This document shows positions 31,331 to 41,523 of a DNA stretch of 64,000 nt, in pieces. The number at the start of each line of letters is the position of its first letter. Positions within the stretch are counted from its first letter, which is position 1. A program made the position numbers and the translations under genes. The DNA comes from Muscardinus avellanarius (lineage: Eukaryota > Chordata > Mammalia > Rodentia > Gliridae), in assembly GCA_963383645.1 (NCBI GenBank), contig OY726571.1, positions 76,243,860 through 76,307,859 on the forward strand, written 5' to 3'. The notes beneath the pieces are model-generated. The model searched no databases. It was not told where the DNA came from and saw nothing but the letters and a program-made list of their open reading frames with translations.

Positions 31331-31924
31331 GAGGGACCTAAGAGCCACTAAGCATACCTAAGTAGGAATATTTTTCTAGTTCATTCCTCATAACTATTGA
31401 AAAGCAGCTGGCTTTTTCTTTAATTGAATTTTTGTCTTATTGGAGTTGAAAAACCAGGTTCTACTTAAAGGAGATTTTTTTTTGTTTACATTTTTCAGAA
31501 AAGAAAAATAGAGTTGGGGGTAGCATATTATATAAAGAAACTTTTAAAAAGCCTTCACCTAACATATATAATGTTGCCAAATAAAAGTATGAGGGAAGAA
31601 ACAAAGTGGTGTTTCCTGGCTCTCGCATAGAGTCTTAACTTGAAATCTAAATTTGAATCACCGCCACAGCACCTTGGCAGGTCACTTTCTTTGTCTGGAT
31701 CAGTTCTGTTCTTCTGGAACTCTTCTCTAAACTTTTAAATGTGCATCTCTTCCACTCCCTGGCCTTCTGTGAGCTGCCAAATTCAAACAATACAGGAAAG
31801 GTGTTCACACTGCTTGTTTCTGCAGGATCATTAGCACTGGGGTGGGTTGGGATCCATGTTTTCACTATTTCATCTACTCCACATACTGTGTTTCTTCTCT
31901 TAGCATAAGTAAGGCGGAGACTTG
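31331..31924. other. Unrecognised sequence
   Basis: I recognise no repeat. A frame open on the minus strand from 32141 continues here to 31647 beyond the L1 match, but with no known similarity; see the L1 ORF2 entry. Confidence 0.35.
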
Positions 31925-32260
31925 GGCTAATTAATTTGATGCCATCCCATTTATTGATTCTCGGTTTTGTTTTCTGAGCTTTGGGGATCTTACTAAGAAA
32001 GTCTTTACCAATGCCTGTATGTTGGAGAGTTGGTCCCATATTTTCTTCTAGTAATTGCATAGTTTCTGATCTAATTTCTAGGTATTTCATCAATCTCCAG
32101 TTAAACATTTTTCTAGGTAAGAGATAGTAGTCTAATTTCATTTTCTACATATGGAGATCCAGTTTTCCCAGGATAATTTGTGAAAGAGGTTATCTTTCTC
32201 CAGTCTATGTTTTGGGCTCCTTTGTCAAAAAGCAACTGGCTATATGTGTTTGGGAGACAA
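31925..32260 (-). mobile_element. LINE-1 ORF2 fragment, antisense
   Basis: The minus-strand translation contains 'TMQLLEENMG', 'GIGKDFLSKIPKAQ' and 'INKWDGIKL', matching the recalled L1 ORF2 block with LEENLG, GKDF.SKTPKA and KWD.IKL. An open frame of 164 codons (32141-31647) starts in this match, but its last roughly 90 codons no longer look like L1. It is truncated on both sides with no poly A. Confidence 0.85.
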
Positions 32261-32690
32261 ATTTATTTCTGTATTATGATCTGGTTTTGATGGTCAGATT
32301 TGGAGTTTTTTTTTAATCTACTTTTAGATTGTGTTTTTGCATCTCCCATCATGGTGTAAAATACCAGTAATGCCATGAAGTGACAAGACAGGTAGATGAA
32401 TCCCTTTCTCTCAGTTTGCTGTGAGCAGTTACATCCTAGTTCTTCTGGAGGCAATAGCTATGAAGAAATAAACTCAGGTTAGCCACACCACCCAGATTTG
32501 CCCTGCAATTTCATGCAAAGTGACTTTGCATAAGAAAAAATGTTTTCCTAAAATATGTGCATAGGCTATTGTAATGTTTGTGGTTGCAGAATGAAAGCTA
32601 TTCCTTCCTTTCACTATACCCTTCAATATTTGCTCAGGTGCAATTTGATTTCCACATGAACTGATTCGGAAAACTTACCAGAGAGCTACA
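32261..32690. other. Unique sequence, no gene
   Basis: Nothing recognised. It may include decayed L1 at the left edge (caattaactgg-like context at 32230). Confidence 0.35.
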
Positions 32691-33620
32691 GAGAAGTTGT
32701 CATTCCGGCCTCTAATAACTTCTCAAACAAAATCATATCTCTGGAAAACAATTACACAAAATACCTCCAATAAATCTCTCTGTGTATTTGTACCTTATTA
32801 TACATATCACAGGCATTCCGTCTTTAAGCTCGAGCACATTTTTAATCAAGCAGTAAAATATTCAGAGCATAAAGTTCGTCAAAGCTGGAGCTGCAGTGAA
32901 CTGTATTGTCCCCCTGGTGAAAGAGCTTGGCTGCAGAGTTCATTACAGCAGCTCCAAAGTTCTGTCCCCTGTGTGCGCCTGACTGCACTTCCAAATGGCA
33001 GAGAAAGCAAACGTAGAGGAGACACTGTCGCATTCCGTCACTAGGGCTCTTAATTCCAGATGGATAGTTTTTTGTTTGTTTTTTTTTTTTTCTCCCCATA
33101 ATGGAAAACGAAAGAAGCATTCATAAAGTCTATCTACCAAAGACATCTCGATTCAAGAACCGTACGAGTAATAAAATCAGTAATCAGAGAAAGCTCAGTT
33201 AACACCAGAAGTAGATTTTTATATTTGCAAACTATAAAATGTAAGCAAATTATGCAGCGGCACAGGAAACACAACGCCGTTCTTCCCGCTCAGGGCCACT
33301 GTCATCAGACTCCTATTAAATGTGTGAGCACTGATAACTCTCTCACAAGGGCAGTGGCTTCTGAACTGAAGCAGCCCGCTGGCAATTGATGTCCACTTCC
33401 TTACTGATTTATTTATTTTTAATAATGCACATGCATTTCATCAGATTGTGGAAATGTTTCGCTGGCTTTTTATAAGCCTGCACCTAATGACAGCACAAGG
33501 CGTCAGGAATAAGACCTCGAATGTGGCCTCACACTTCCATCAAACGGGGATGCGGCTAACAGGTGAAGCCAAATAAATCTTTAGAAGTAAACAGACTTTC
33601 AAGTGCATCTTATTTTATCT
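32691..33620. other. Repeat-poor segment, candidate conserved non-coding elements
   Basis: About 930 bases without a recognisable transposon. Composition is balanced for this window, with isolated CpGs (aacgccgttcttcccgctca, tgtttcgctggc, aaggcgtcagg, acggggatgcggc). There are small frames on both strands at 32697-33146 but no coding features, so it is more likely regulatory or neutral than exonic. Conservation in other mammals would decide this. Confidence 0.35.
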
Positions 33621-35040
33621 TATAAATACAAGATGCATCCTCTATATTTTTTATCCTCTATATCCATGTGTATGTATAAACATATGTGTGTTTACATGTG
33701 TTTCTATAAGACGTATCTACGCTGCGACTGCAAAACAAATATTTAGGCAGCATGTATAGTTAGCAGGCCAATCAGGCATTCAAAGCAGTCTGCAAGGTCA
33801 GAAGCCAATACAGTACTCTGCAAATCTGGAGAGTTTTCCAAAAAGAGTCCCAAGTGGTCCACGATCCAGAATGGATGCTCAGAATACTTTGAGGAAGGAA
33901 GCAAAACAAACCTGGGGAGACGAATTAAGGAAGAGAAAGAGCCAGAATAAATGGATACTGCCCATTATTTAATCATCAGATTTCTACCATGATTTAATAT
34001 CCTGGTCCACATGCATAGTATTATGCTGATTCTTATTAGAAAAATACAGATGGAATGAGTTTTTTCATCTAATATTTTATATTATTCGTACTTACTTTGA
34101 GATATATTAGAGTAGATCTCACTAATGACAGCGATTAGAATATGCTTGCCAGCCTGATTTCTCCATTGACATTTTCCCCAATTACCATGTCCAAGGTTAC
34201 TCAACACTCTGGTCCCCTGTGACTCCTCAGAACCAGGGTTCTACGTTCTTGGTACACCCTCGCTCCTTTCTTTCGGTCATAAAACCCAATACATCTCATT
34301 TTCTTCTATATTCCTTTATTTTGGCATTGCCATATATTCTTCAGAATGTGTCTCATTGGCTTTCTTTTACTTTTCATGTTTTTTAATAGTACAGACAAAA
34401 ATCCCCTCATCTTCCTCCTGACCTGTCTTCCAGAAAGCACCCAGCTACATCTTGTACTATAGATTTTATTAAAAAGTAGATTCCGAGATTATCTTTAATT
34501 TTTGCTAATGACCATTACTAATAAAGAAAAGCTTTATAGCAAGTTTAAAATGAATTTTGTTTTTCTACCCCCAGTAACAATTTCTAAAAAAAACTAACTG
34601 AAACCATAGTTTTTACAGCAAAGGGAGTCTTGGTGATTACTTAACCTCACATCTTATTTTAAAAGGAAGCATCAGAAAGACTGGTATCTTACCTCCCTGT
34701 AGCAGCAGGAGAGCTGTGGCCAAGTCTCTGGGCTCCAGGAGGCTCTTTCCCCTGCCCCAAGCAGCCTCTCTGAACCTGCCTCCCCAAACACAAACATTTC
34801 TGGGCTAAGTAACTAGAGAGGATTCTTGAAGCCCATATTCTTATCTGTTCAATCATTAGATGGTGGCAGCTTTAGTGGCAAATCACTAAAACTCTCTCAC
34901 ACTACCTCATTTTTTTTAAATGTATAAGCTTTCACTTCCCATCCATCCATCCATCCATCCAGAGAGATATATAGATATGTGCATGAGTGTGTGTTGAACA
35001 CAAATGGAGACATCTTTTCAAAGCAAGTAGAATTTTTGAA
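33621..35040. other. Unique sequence, no gene seen
   Basis: AT-rich with no named repeat except (ATCC)5 at 34940-34960. No coding or RNA gene evidence. Confidence 0.4.
34940..34960. repeat. (ATCC)5 microsatellite
   Basis: Five ATCC units, short and not attached to a SINE. Confidence 0.9.
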
Positions 35041-35079
35041 GGTGTCATTTAGAAATGGAGTTTTCTTCAGCCAGCAATA

Positions 35080-35430
35080 GCCTGATCAAGAAAGGAAATA
35101 AATTGCCTTCGATCTTGAAAGCGTCCAAGACTCCATCTCTTAACCTCCAAGAGCATCATTTAATTACCTACAGTGATACCAACTCAATGGACCACCTATC
35201 CCAATTAAGCGGCAGCGCATGCTAATTATCATTAGACTTAATTGGTTTCCCATCTCAGCGACTTCCCTGATCAAGCCTGCCCCAGTTAAGTGGTGTTTAT
35301 TGAATCACCTGAATTTTGCTTAAGTGAAACAAAAGAAAATTTCCCCTCTCAAGTTCAGCAAATATAACCTAGTTTCACCAAGTCACAGTAGCCGGTTTCT
35401 AATTAATTTCACAAAGCATACTCTGAAGTC
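35080..35430. promoter_or_regulatory. Candidate enhancer: cluster of homeodomain-type motifs
   Basis: Within about 250 bases there are TAATTA cores at 35161-35166 and 35223-35228, a perfect 9-base inverted pair ccaattaag (35201-35209) / cttaattgg (35238-35246), two TTAAGTG NK-type motifs (35286-35292, 35320-35326) and ctaattaatt (35399-35408). The stretch has no transposon sequence I recognise. TAATTA and TTAAGTG are established homeodomain cores; regulatory activity is inference. Confidence 0.35.
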
Positions 35431-37257
35431 GAGTACAGCAACCGTATCTTCTTCCAATTCCACTGAATATTTTAGCAAAATGAAGAAAAATTAAGCAAAA
35501 TGTTTCAAACAACAATTGATAAATGTGAGAAAAAGAACAAATATTGACTTACTAACATATCTCTCTTCCTTCCTGTGTGCATTTTTTAACTAAGATATTA
35601 TGATTATACGATTTTCTACCCTTGAAAAAAAGTTCTATGTTTGGCAATAAGATGCATTCTGAAGAATACGTAAGCATGAAGAAAGGAGATGTTATGCTTT
35701 TAGGCACAACTCTCCCAGAGAAATTTATCTGCATAACAGTTCCTCAACTTAAATCACATCAGTGACATAGATGAATGCAAAATCTAGTACTTGAAAAATG
35801 CTCAGTTGAATGGGTGCTACAATCTTCAGGGGTCTTGGAGGATCAGGGCTGAGTATCGACTAGAAAAGGCTAATTTTCCTTCTGGAAAGTGTTGTGTTTT
35901 ATTTAGGGTGGCAAATAATAAAGACACATATGCTCTGATGTTGAAATAATGTCAGGGGAGTAACTGTGGGGCCACCCACATCCCCCAACTTGAATGGGCT
36001 AGTGGGACTCCAGGATGGGCATTTTTTTGAGCTCTTCTTTGAGGAAAGCTAGAATTCTCTCCTTTTCCACATCCTGCCAGACTTGAGAGGGGGCTTCAAA
36101 GGGAAAATAGGCAACTCCAAGATTCCCACTTTCCTCAGTTCACCCCCCCACCCCAAACAATGATGGCTTCTATCTGCCACTAAAAACTTCTCTGAGGAAA
36201 TGAAGGATGGCTCACTTCTGAATGGGAACTGTTGGCCTGGTAGGTGGAGAAAACCTGGAGGACTCCTGGACTACTTCAAGTGTCCAGAAATCATCCAATA
36301 TTTGTCAATGAATATAGGATTAAAATCCGATTATTCATATGATGAGTGGGACCCAAAAAAAGCCACTGAGCATTGATGCTTAAACTAGCTAATTAACAAC
36401 AGAAGATTAAAAACTATAAAGATCTGTCAGAAATAGTACTAATTACAGTTATTTGTGTGAACTACTAAACTATTGGCCTGAACTGTCACGAAACAACGCA
36501 TGTCATTAAATATGTGTCAGATTAAGTTTGCTGTAAATTGTATTTCATTCATTTCCTGTCATTGGCAATTAGTGAACACCTGCTCTACACAAGAGGACTC
36601 TTTTCCTTCTTTCTCCTCCTATCTCCAACTTTCCCTTTTCAGGATTTCCCTTTCTTCCTCCCTGCCCCTCATAACCTGAAATATCTTTGTCAGAACCAGC
36701 CTTTTCAGTTGCCTGGGAACAAGTATGCCCCCACCTTTGCTGATCAACCAAATTTTGTTCAGATGTCCACATTGTTTTCTCAACAACAACATCCTTGTTG
36801 GAAGGACAGCCCTGGCCCCAGTGAATTTTGATTTATTTATGCCAATCATGGCCATTTCATTTCCTGACCAATGATCTATGTAGGAAGGGCCACTTGACTC
36901 AGCCCTAGCTTGTGAGATAAAAGGGTGAGGAGGAGATGATTTGCAGCACATTTCTTAGCTGTTAAAAAGTTCCCAAAGGAAAATATGGCATTTTTAAACT
37001 ATTAACATTTGAATATAAAAATGCAATTCCTAAAGTGATATGTAGCAGCTATCATGCAAATTAACATCTGAAAAGAGTAGATAAAACAGAGAGAACTTGG
37101 ATCCTCCATGATATTTTTGAACTGCAAAATTGTCTAATATTGGAGCCACCATACCTAGTATCATATGTTCTGTGAGATATAAAATTTTCTTATTATTTAT
37201 GCCACTTTTGGTTAGATTTCTCATTACATGTTGCTAAGCTTACTTGATGATATAGTA
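35431..37257. other. Unique sequence, no gene seen
   Basis: No recognised transposon over about 1.8 kb. A 97-codon frame at 36538-36831 (plus) and a 110-codon frame at 36619-36951 (minus) overlap in opposite senses in a pyrimidine-rich stretch; neither shows a known domain. Confidence 0.4.
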
Positions 37258-37390
37258 GTGTATTGGTTAGGTGAAAAAATTTTGGAGTCAGGCAAACCAG
37301 GCTTTGAGGTTCTACCGCTTACTATGAGTGTGAGTCTCTGGTTTTTTAGCCATCAAATAAAAATTGTGTAATGTATAGTATTTGCCCCCC
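37258..37390 (+). mobile_element. MIR element, plus strand
   Basis: It reads 'ttttggagtcaggcaaacca', 'ggctttgaggttctaccgct' and 'tactatgagtgtgagtct', matching MIR (tttggagtcaggcagacctg, ggttc..atcctggctctgc, cacttactagctgtgtgac). Confidence 0.75.
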
Positions 37391-37415
37391 AAATATTTGT
37401 TAATAACTAAATAGA

Positions 37416-37611
37416 AGCCAAGTGTGGTGATACATGCTCATAATCCCAATACCTGGGAGGCTGAAACAGAAGGATCATAGATTCAAGGCCAGCCTCAGCA
37501 ACTTAGCCAAGCCCTCCACAACTTAGTGAAACCCTGTTTCAAAATTAAAAAGGGCTGAGGTATAGCTCAGAGGTAGAATTCCCTTGGGTTCAATCCCCAG
37601 AACCACACACA
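37416..37611 (+). mobile_element. B1-ID SINE, long type
   Basis: It reads 'gccaagtgtggtgatacatg', 'cagcctcagcaacttagcca', 'tttcaaaattaaaaagggct', 'gaggtatagctcagaggtag', 'gttcaatccccagaacc'. The tail leads into a long AAT tract. Confidence 0.9.
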
Positions 37612-37612
37612 A

Positions 37613-37657
<45 letters not shown>

Positions 37658-37688
37658 CAAAAATAATAACAACAACAACAACAACAAC

Positions 37689-37719
<31 letters not shown>

Positions 37720-37720
37720 T
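37612..37720. repeat. (AAT)n-(AAC)n-(AAT)n microsatellite in SINE tail
   Basis: About 108 bases: AAT units, an AAC block (about 37668-37690), then AAT again. Poly-Ile, poly-Val and poly-Tyr frames over it are artefacts. Confidence 0.95.
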
Positions 37721-37778
37721 AGTCTGAGAAATTTAAAAAATGAACAGGATAAAAAGAGACATTTGAAGGCACATCAGG

Positions 37779-37995
37779 CTGGGCAGTACACACCTGTAAT
37801 CCCACTACTTACTTAGGAGGTTGAGACAGGAGGATCTCAGGTTCAGGGCCAGCCTTAGCAACTTAGTGAGATTGCATCAACTTAGTGAGATTCTGTTTCC
37901 AAATGGAAAAAAAATAATAAAATAAGGTTAGGAGTGTAGTTCAGAGGTTGAATGCCTCTGGTTAGATCCCCAGTGCCACACACACACACGAAGCA
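37779..37995 (+). mobile_element. B1-ID SINE, long type
   Basis: It reads 'ctgggcagtacacacctgta', 'ccagccttagcaacttagtg', 'ttctgtttccaaatggaaaa', 'gttaggagtgtagttcagag', with an (AC)5 tail. Short target duplication acatcagg (37771-37778 / 37996-38003). Confidence 0.9.
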
Positions 37996-38003
37996 ACATC
38001 AGG

Positions 38004-38407
38004 AACAGTCCCAGAATGATATCAGAAGGTGTAATGCATGGAAGGCTGATCTAAACTTATTTTATAAAGTCTAAAATTCACCTTATCAAGAAGTTTCCAG
38101 AAACGATGCCAAAGTTCTAAATATGTCTAGATCTAAAATGCAGAAAAAATATTAATTAAAAAAATTTGTATTTAGTGTATTTGAACATATACAAGAATGA
38201 ATACATCTAAACAAAAAATGAAGTTTGAGAAAATAAAGCTAATATAAAACTTTAATGATAAATATATATGCCATTAACTCTTGATTCTGTGTACGCATCA
38301 AAGATGCAATGGGATTCAAAGGGAAATATTCGGCCCAGGAATAGTCGAGGAAGAAGTTTACCTAAAAGGGAAAATTCAAGAAAGTAGATAGATGTCTTTT
38401 TGTGTGT
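38004..38407. other. AT-rich sequence, no gene
   Basis: Nothing recognised. Confidence 0.4.
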
Positions 38408-38621
38408 GTGGTATTAGGGATTGAACCTGGGGGCATGCTGCCTCCAGTCTACACCCCCAGCATCTTCCCACATACTTTCTTTAAAAACGTTTTATTTTGA
38501 AACAGGATCTTACCAAGTTGCTGAGAATCTCACTAAGTTGCTGAAGCTGGCCTCGAAGCTTCAATCCTCCTGTCTCAACCTCCCAAGTACTAGGATTAGA
38601 GGCATGCACCACCATGCCCAG
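38408..38621 (-). mobile_element. B1-ID SINE, antisense
   Basis: Plus-strand landmarks: 'ggtattagggattgaacctg', 'gtctacacccccagcatctt', 'ttattttgaaacaggatctt', 'tctcactaagttgctgaagc', 'ctcaacctcccaagtactag', 'catgcaccaccatgcccag'. Confidence 0.9.
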
Positions 38622-40859
38622 AGAGTTGTGTCTTAAAGGAATAATTGAGAGATTGTACAGCTTATCCCAAAATGAAGCAGTGGAAAAGAAATGCAGAGGG
38701 AATAAAGATCTGTCAACAAATCCTGAATGGCCTCTCTGTGCCAGGCAGTATGATGGGCGTCAGGGACACGTGTGTTTTCCCAGAGCTTTGGGTCCAGTTT
38801 GCCATTCAGCCTCCCATACGTACCACACACATATGCGGCCGATATTAATTTCCAAGCTCAAGTAGTAAAAATGAAAATAATACTTTTTCTTCCAAATCAC
38901 CTCAGATATTTATACTGGCTCTGTCCCAAGAGGGATTGTATAGTTTGATGAAGTTTGTCTTATTTTTTAATGAGAAATGTATTGTTATCAGGGCATCCCA
39001 ATGAGCCGTTGCTGATTATCCGCCTGGTTGTGGGATATTCCAGGGAGCAGTGCTGAGCAATACCCTCCGCTGACCTGCCAAGTGGCAATCAGATTGTCTT
39101 TCTCACTCCTAGAGGGGCTCAGCAAACAGAACCAGGGGTGACATTCAAGTTGGAATCCAGGATGGCTCCAGGAAGTCTAGCCAGGACCTGGCTTACTCTT
39201 GCCTATTCTGGAGAAGGGAGCCTACCTCCTGGGAGCTGGGCATCAGCACCTGTGTGGGGGTGGCTGAGAGCACACACACTTCCCCTCCCACTTCTCCATC
39301 CCCTGCAGCTTCCAAATAGGAGCCATGCACTTAAAATAACATTAAGACATGTTCCAGCTTGGCCTGCCAGTCAAAAGGGAAAGGGAAAAAGAAAAACTAG
39401 AAACCCTGCATTTCAGAACCCTGAGGCCTTTCTGATTTGTTAGCTTTAGCGCTTTAGAGGATTAAAAAGGCAGAGATATTAGGAGGAAAAAAAGAAAGAA
39501 AAAAAAATCCTCAGCATATCAATTGAAGCAAATCTACTGGGCCACTTGGGCCAGAGAAGAAAAGATTCGACTACCTTTGTAAATCTTATTTATTATTCTG
39601 GCTTCACAATTAAATTTTTTTAAAAAATGAATAATAATTTTCTAGATGTTTTTCTCTTTTTTTTCCATTTTTTTTCATTTTTTTTGCTATGCTAGTCACA
39701 TTTCCCAAATCCTTTATCAACGCTGCTCTGCATATGAATGGGCTGTAATTGAACTGTCACATTTGTGAAGGTCAGTAACCTTTCATTAGGAAGAATGTGT
39801 CTTTCTTGATAAATTATAAAGTCCCTGAGGATTTGAAAGCATATTCAAAAAAAAAAAAAAGAAAAAAAATCTCTTTACTGTATGCTGAATAACAAAATAC
39901 AGACTTAGCTGTCATTTCCTGGGGTGGGGGTGGGGTGGGGGGTAGAGCCAATGCTGGTGTTCTGTTTTGTTGTCTTGTTTGGAAGTTTTTTTTTTGTTCT
40001 TTTTTTTTTTTTTTTTTGGAACAAGGATGTAAGAATCATCTCCACATCCGACTGCCCTTGGTTCATTTTTCTGGCAGCATTATACAGAATTGTCTAATGT
40101 AATTTTTCCTTAGCCCTTCTTAAGCAAAATGGAAAACTTGAACCCCCTTTCTACTCAGTCTAGTGTTTTAAAAAATGGAAACTGCAAGTGCGATTCTTTC
40201 CTGTCTAGTACCCTTCAGTGTTTGTTATGGAAAACACCAAAGTCATTGTGTTTCAAGTAAAAACACACCTAAGTTACCCACAGTCTGCTGATCGCACCCC
40301 AGGATTTACGCAATGATCGTCACACAGCAGTGCGGCCGTTGTGTTCAAGATGGCCGACTCCAGGCAACTCAGACCCAGCCAGGATGCCGCTCCTGCTTCC
40401 TTGTCGATTGATTTGAGACGCCTCTGGGGAATTTTAACCAAGGCTTCAAACTCACTCAGCCAGCACTATCTCTCAGTTCCCCCTTAATTCAACTGATCTT
40501 TGGCCCCAAATTATGAGTTAATGCATCGTTTTCATTGTGCACCAGTGTTTTAAACAGGAAACTTCAGAGACCTGCTGATTTTGAACATAGTTTCTTTTAT
40601 TCAGTTTCATCGATGTTAAACCGGAATATTCTGGTATTCAAGTATTTGTCTGGCATTATTGTAAAACTAGCAGGAAATTTGGAAGAGGTTAGGATAAAAA
40701 GAGACATAGGATCTCCATGCAGCACCATTGCTTTATATATATTTGAATCCTTTTTGTATAGACATTAATCAATAAGAAAGTCCCCATTTTTCATCTTGTT
40801 TTTCTTGCCTTAGTGAATTTGTCTTCTCTGACCTTTAATTTCCTGAAGTCATGAGACTG
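38622..40859. other. Repeat-poor 2.2 kb, candidate conserved non-coding elements
   Basis: No transposon recognised. About 38930-39130, 39700-39800 and 40020-40540 are of mixed composition with TF-like motifs, including a YY1-type caagatggccga at 40346-40357. A G-quadruplex motif is at 39921-39942 and T-rich runs at 39986-40018. No exon is supported: the 101-codon frame at 39138-39443 has no recognisable domain. Confidence 0.35.
39921..39942 (+). other. G-quadruplex motif (four G-runs, single-base loops)
   Basis: The plus strand has G-runs of 4, 5, 4 and 6 separated by single T residues. Short-loop motifs of this form are among the most stable intramolecular quadruplexes known; folding in this cell context is untested. 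Confidence 0.85.
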
Positions 40860-41514
40860 TTTTTTTTTTTTTAACTCTTATTGGTGCATTGTAATAATAC
40901 CTCTCATTGAAGTACAAGATGGTAGAGGTATATGTGCACACATTGCTCAATTAGCCTTTACCCTCCCCCTCCTTCCATCTCAAGTTTGACTTAAGATGTT
41001 TGTGGATGTATATCATGTACATTAGGGAATTTCCCTCTTCCTCCCTCCCATATCACTCAGTTGAGCAAATTAGTGCAACTACTTTCAAAAATAGTTTGGA
41101 GGATCCTCAGAAGAATGGGAATGAACCTACCATATGATCCAGCAGTACCACTTCTGGGTATCTACCCAAAAGAATGGAAACCAAACTACCAAACGAATGC
41201 ATGCATATTTATTTTCATAGGCACACAATTCACAATTGCCAAACTATGGAGTCAACCAAGTTGTCCATCAACAGATGAATGGATTATAAAACTATGGAAT
41301 ATGTACATAACGGAATTTGACTCAGCCATAAAAAAAGAACAAAATTACATCGTTCACAGGGAAATGGATGGAACTGGGGAACGTGATGTTAAGTGAGATC
41401 AGTCAGTCACAAAAAAATAAGAAAGTGGATGGTCTCCCTAATATGAGGAAGCTATGGAGAAAGTGGATCATTGGAGGAACTCTAGGTGAAGAAGGAGAAA
41501 CGATAGATGAGCAA
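40860..41514 (-). mobile_element. 5'-inverted LINE-1 (twin-primed) with target duplication
   Basis: Left part 40860-41055: T13 followed by the antisense of the L1 3' UTR (ttattggtgcattgtaataa). Right part about 41060-41514: sense L1 from the ORF2 C-terminus (translation includes 'LPYDPAVPLLGIYPKEW', 'TIAKLWSQPSCPST', 'REMDGTGE') into the 3' UTR. The direct repeat atgagactg flanks the whole unit (40851-40859, 41515-41523). Polarity and flanks are as expected for twin priming of a minus-strand insertion. Confidence 0.9.
41061..41396 (+). pseudogene. L1 ORF2 C-terminal fragment, 111 codons open
   Basis: An open stretch of 111 codons encodes the end of L1 ORF2, the region downstream of the reverse transcriptase, including the 'PLLGIYPKEW', 'LFTIAKLW'-like and 'DEWIIKLWNMYI' blocks. 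It lies in the inverted part of a truncated L1, lacks the endonuclease and reverse transcriptase domains and cannot act alone. Confidence 0.85.
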
Positions 41515-41523
41515 ATGAGACTG

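Noticed and set aside
31647..32141. 164-codon frame as a possible gene
   Set aside because: Its first part is clearly L1 ORF2. The rest has no recognisable similarity and is read on by chance past the truncation.
36538..36951. 97- and 110-codon overlapping frames
   Set aside because: Opposite-strand overlap in a pyrimidine-rich stretch, with no known domain or similarity.
40346..40357. YY1-type motif as an L1 5' end
   Set aside because: No L1 5' UTR sequence follows on either strand; treated as a single motif in unique sequence.
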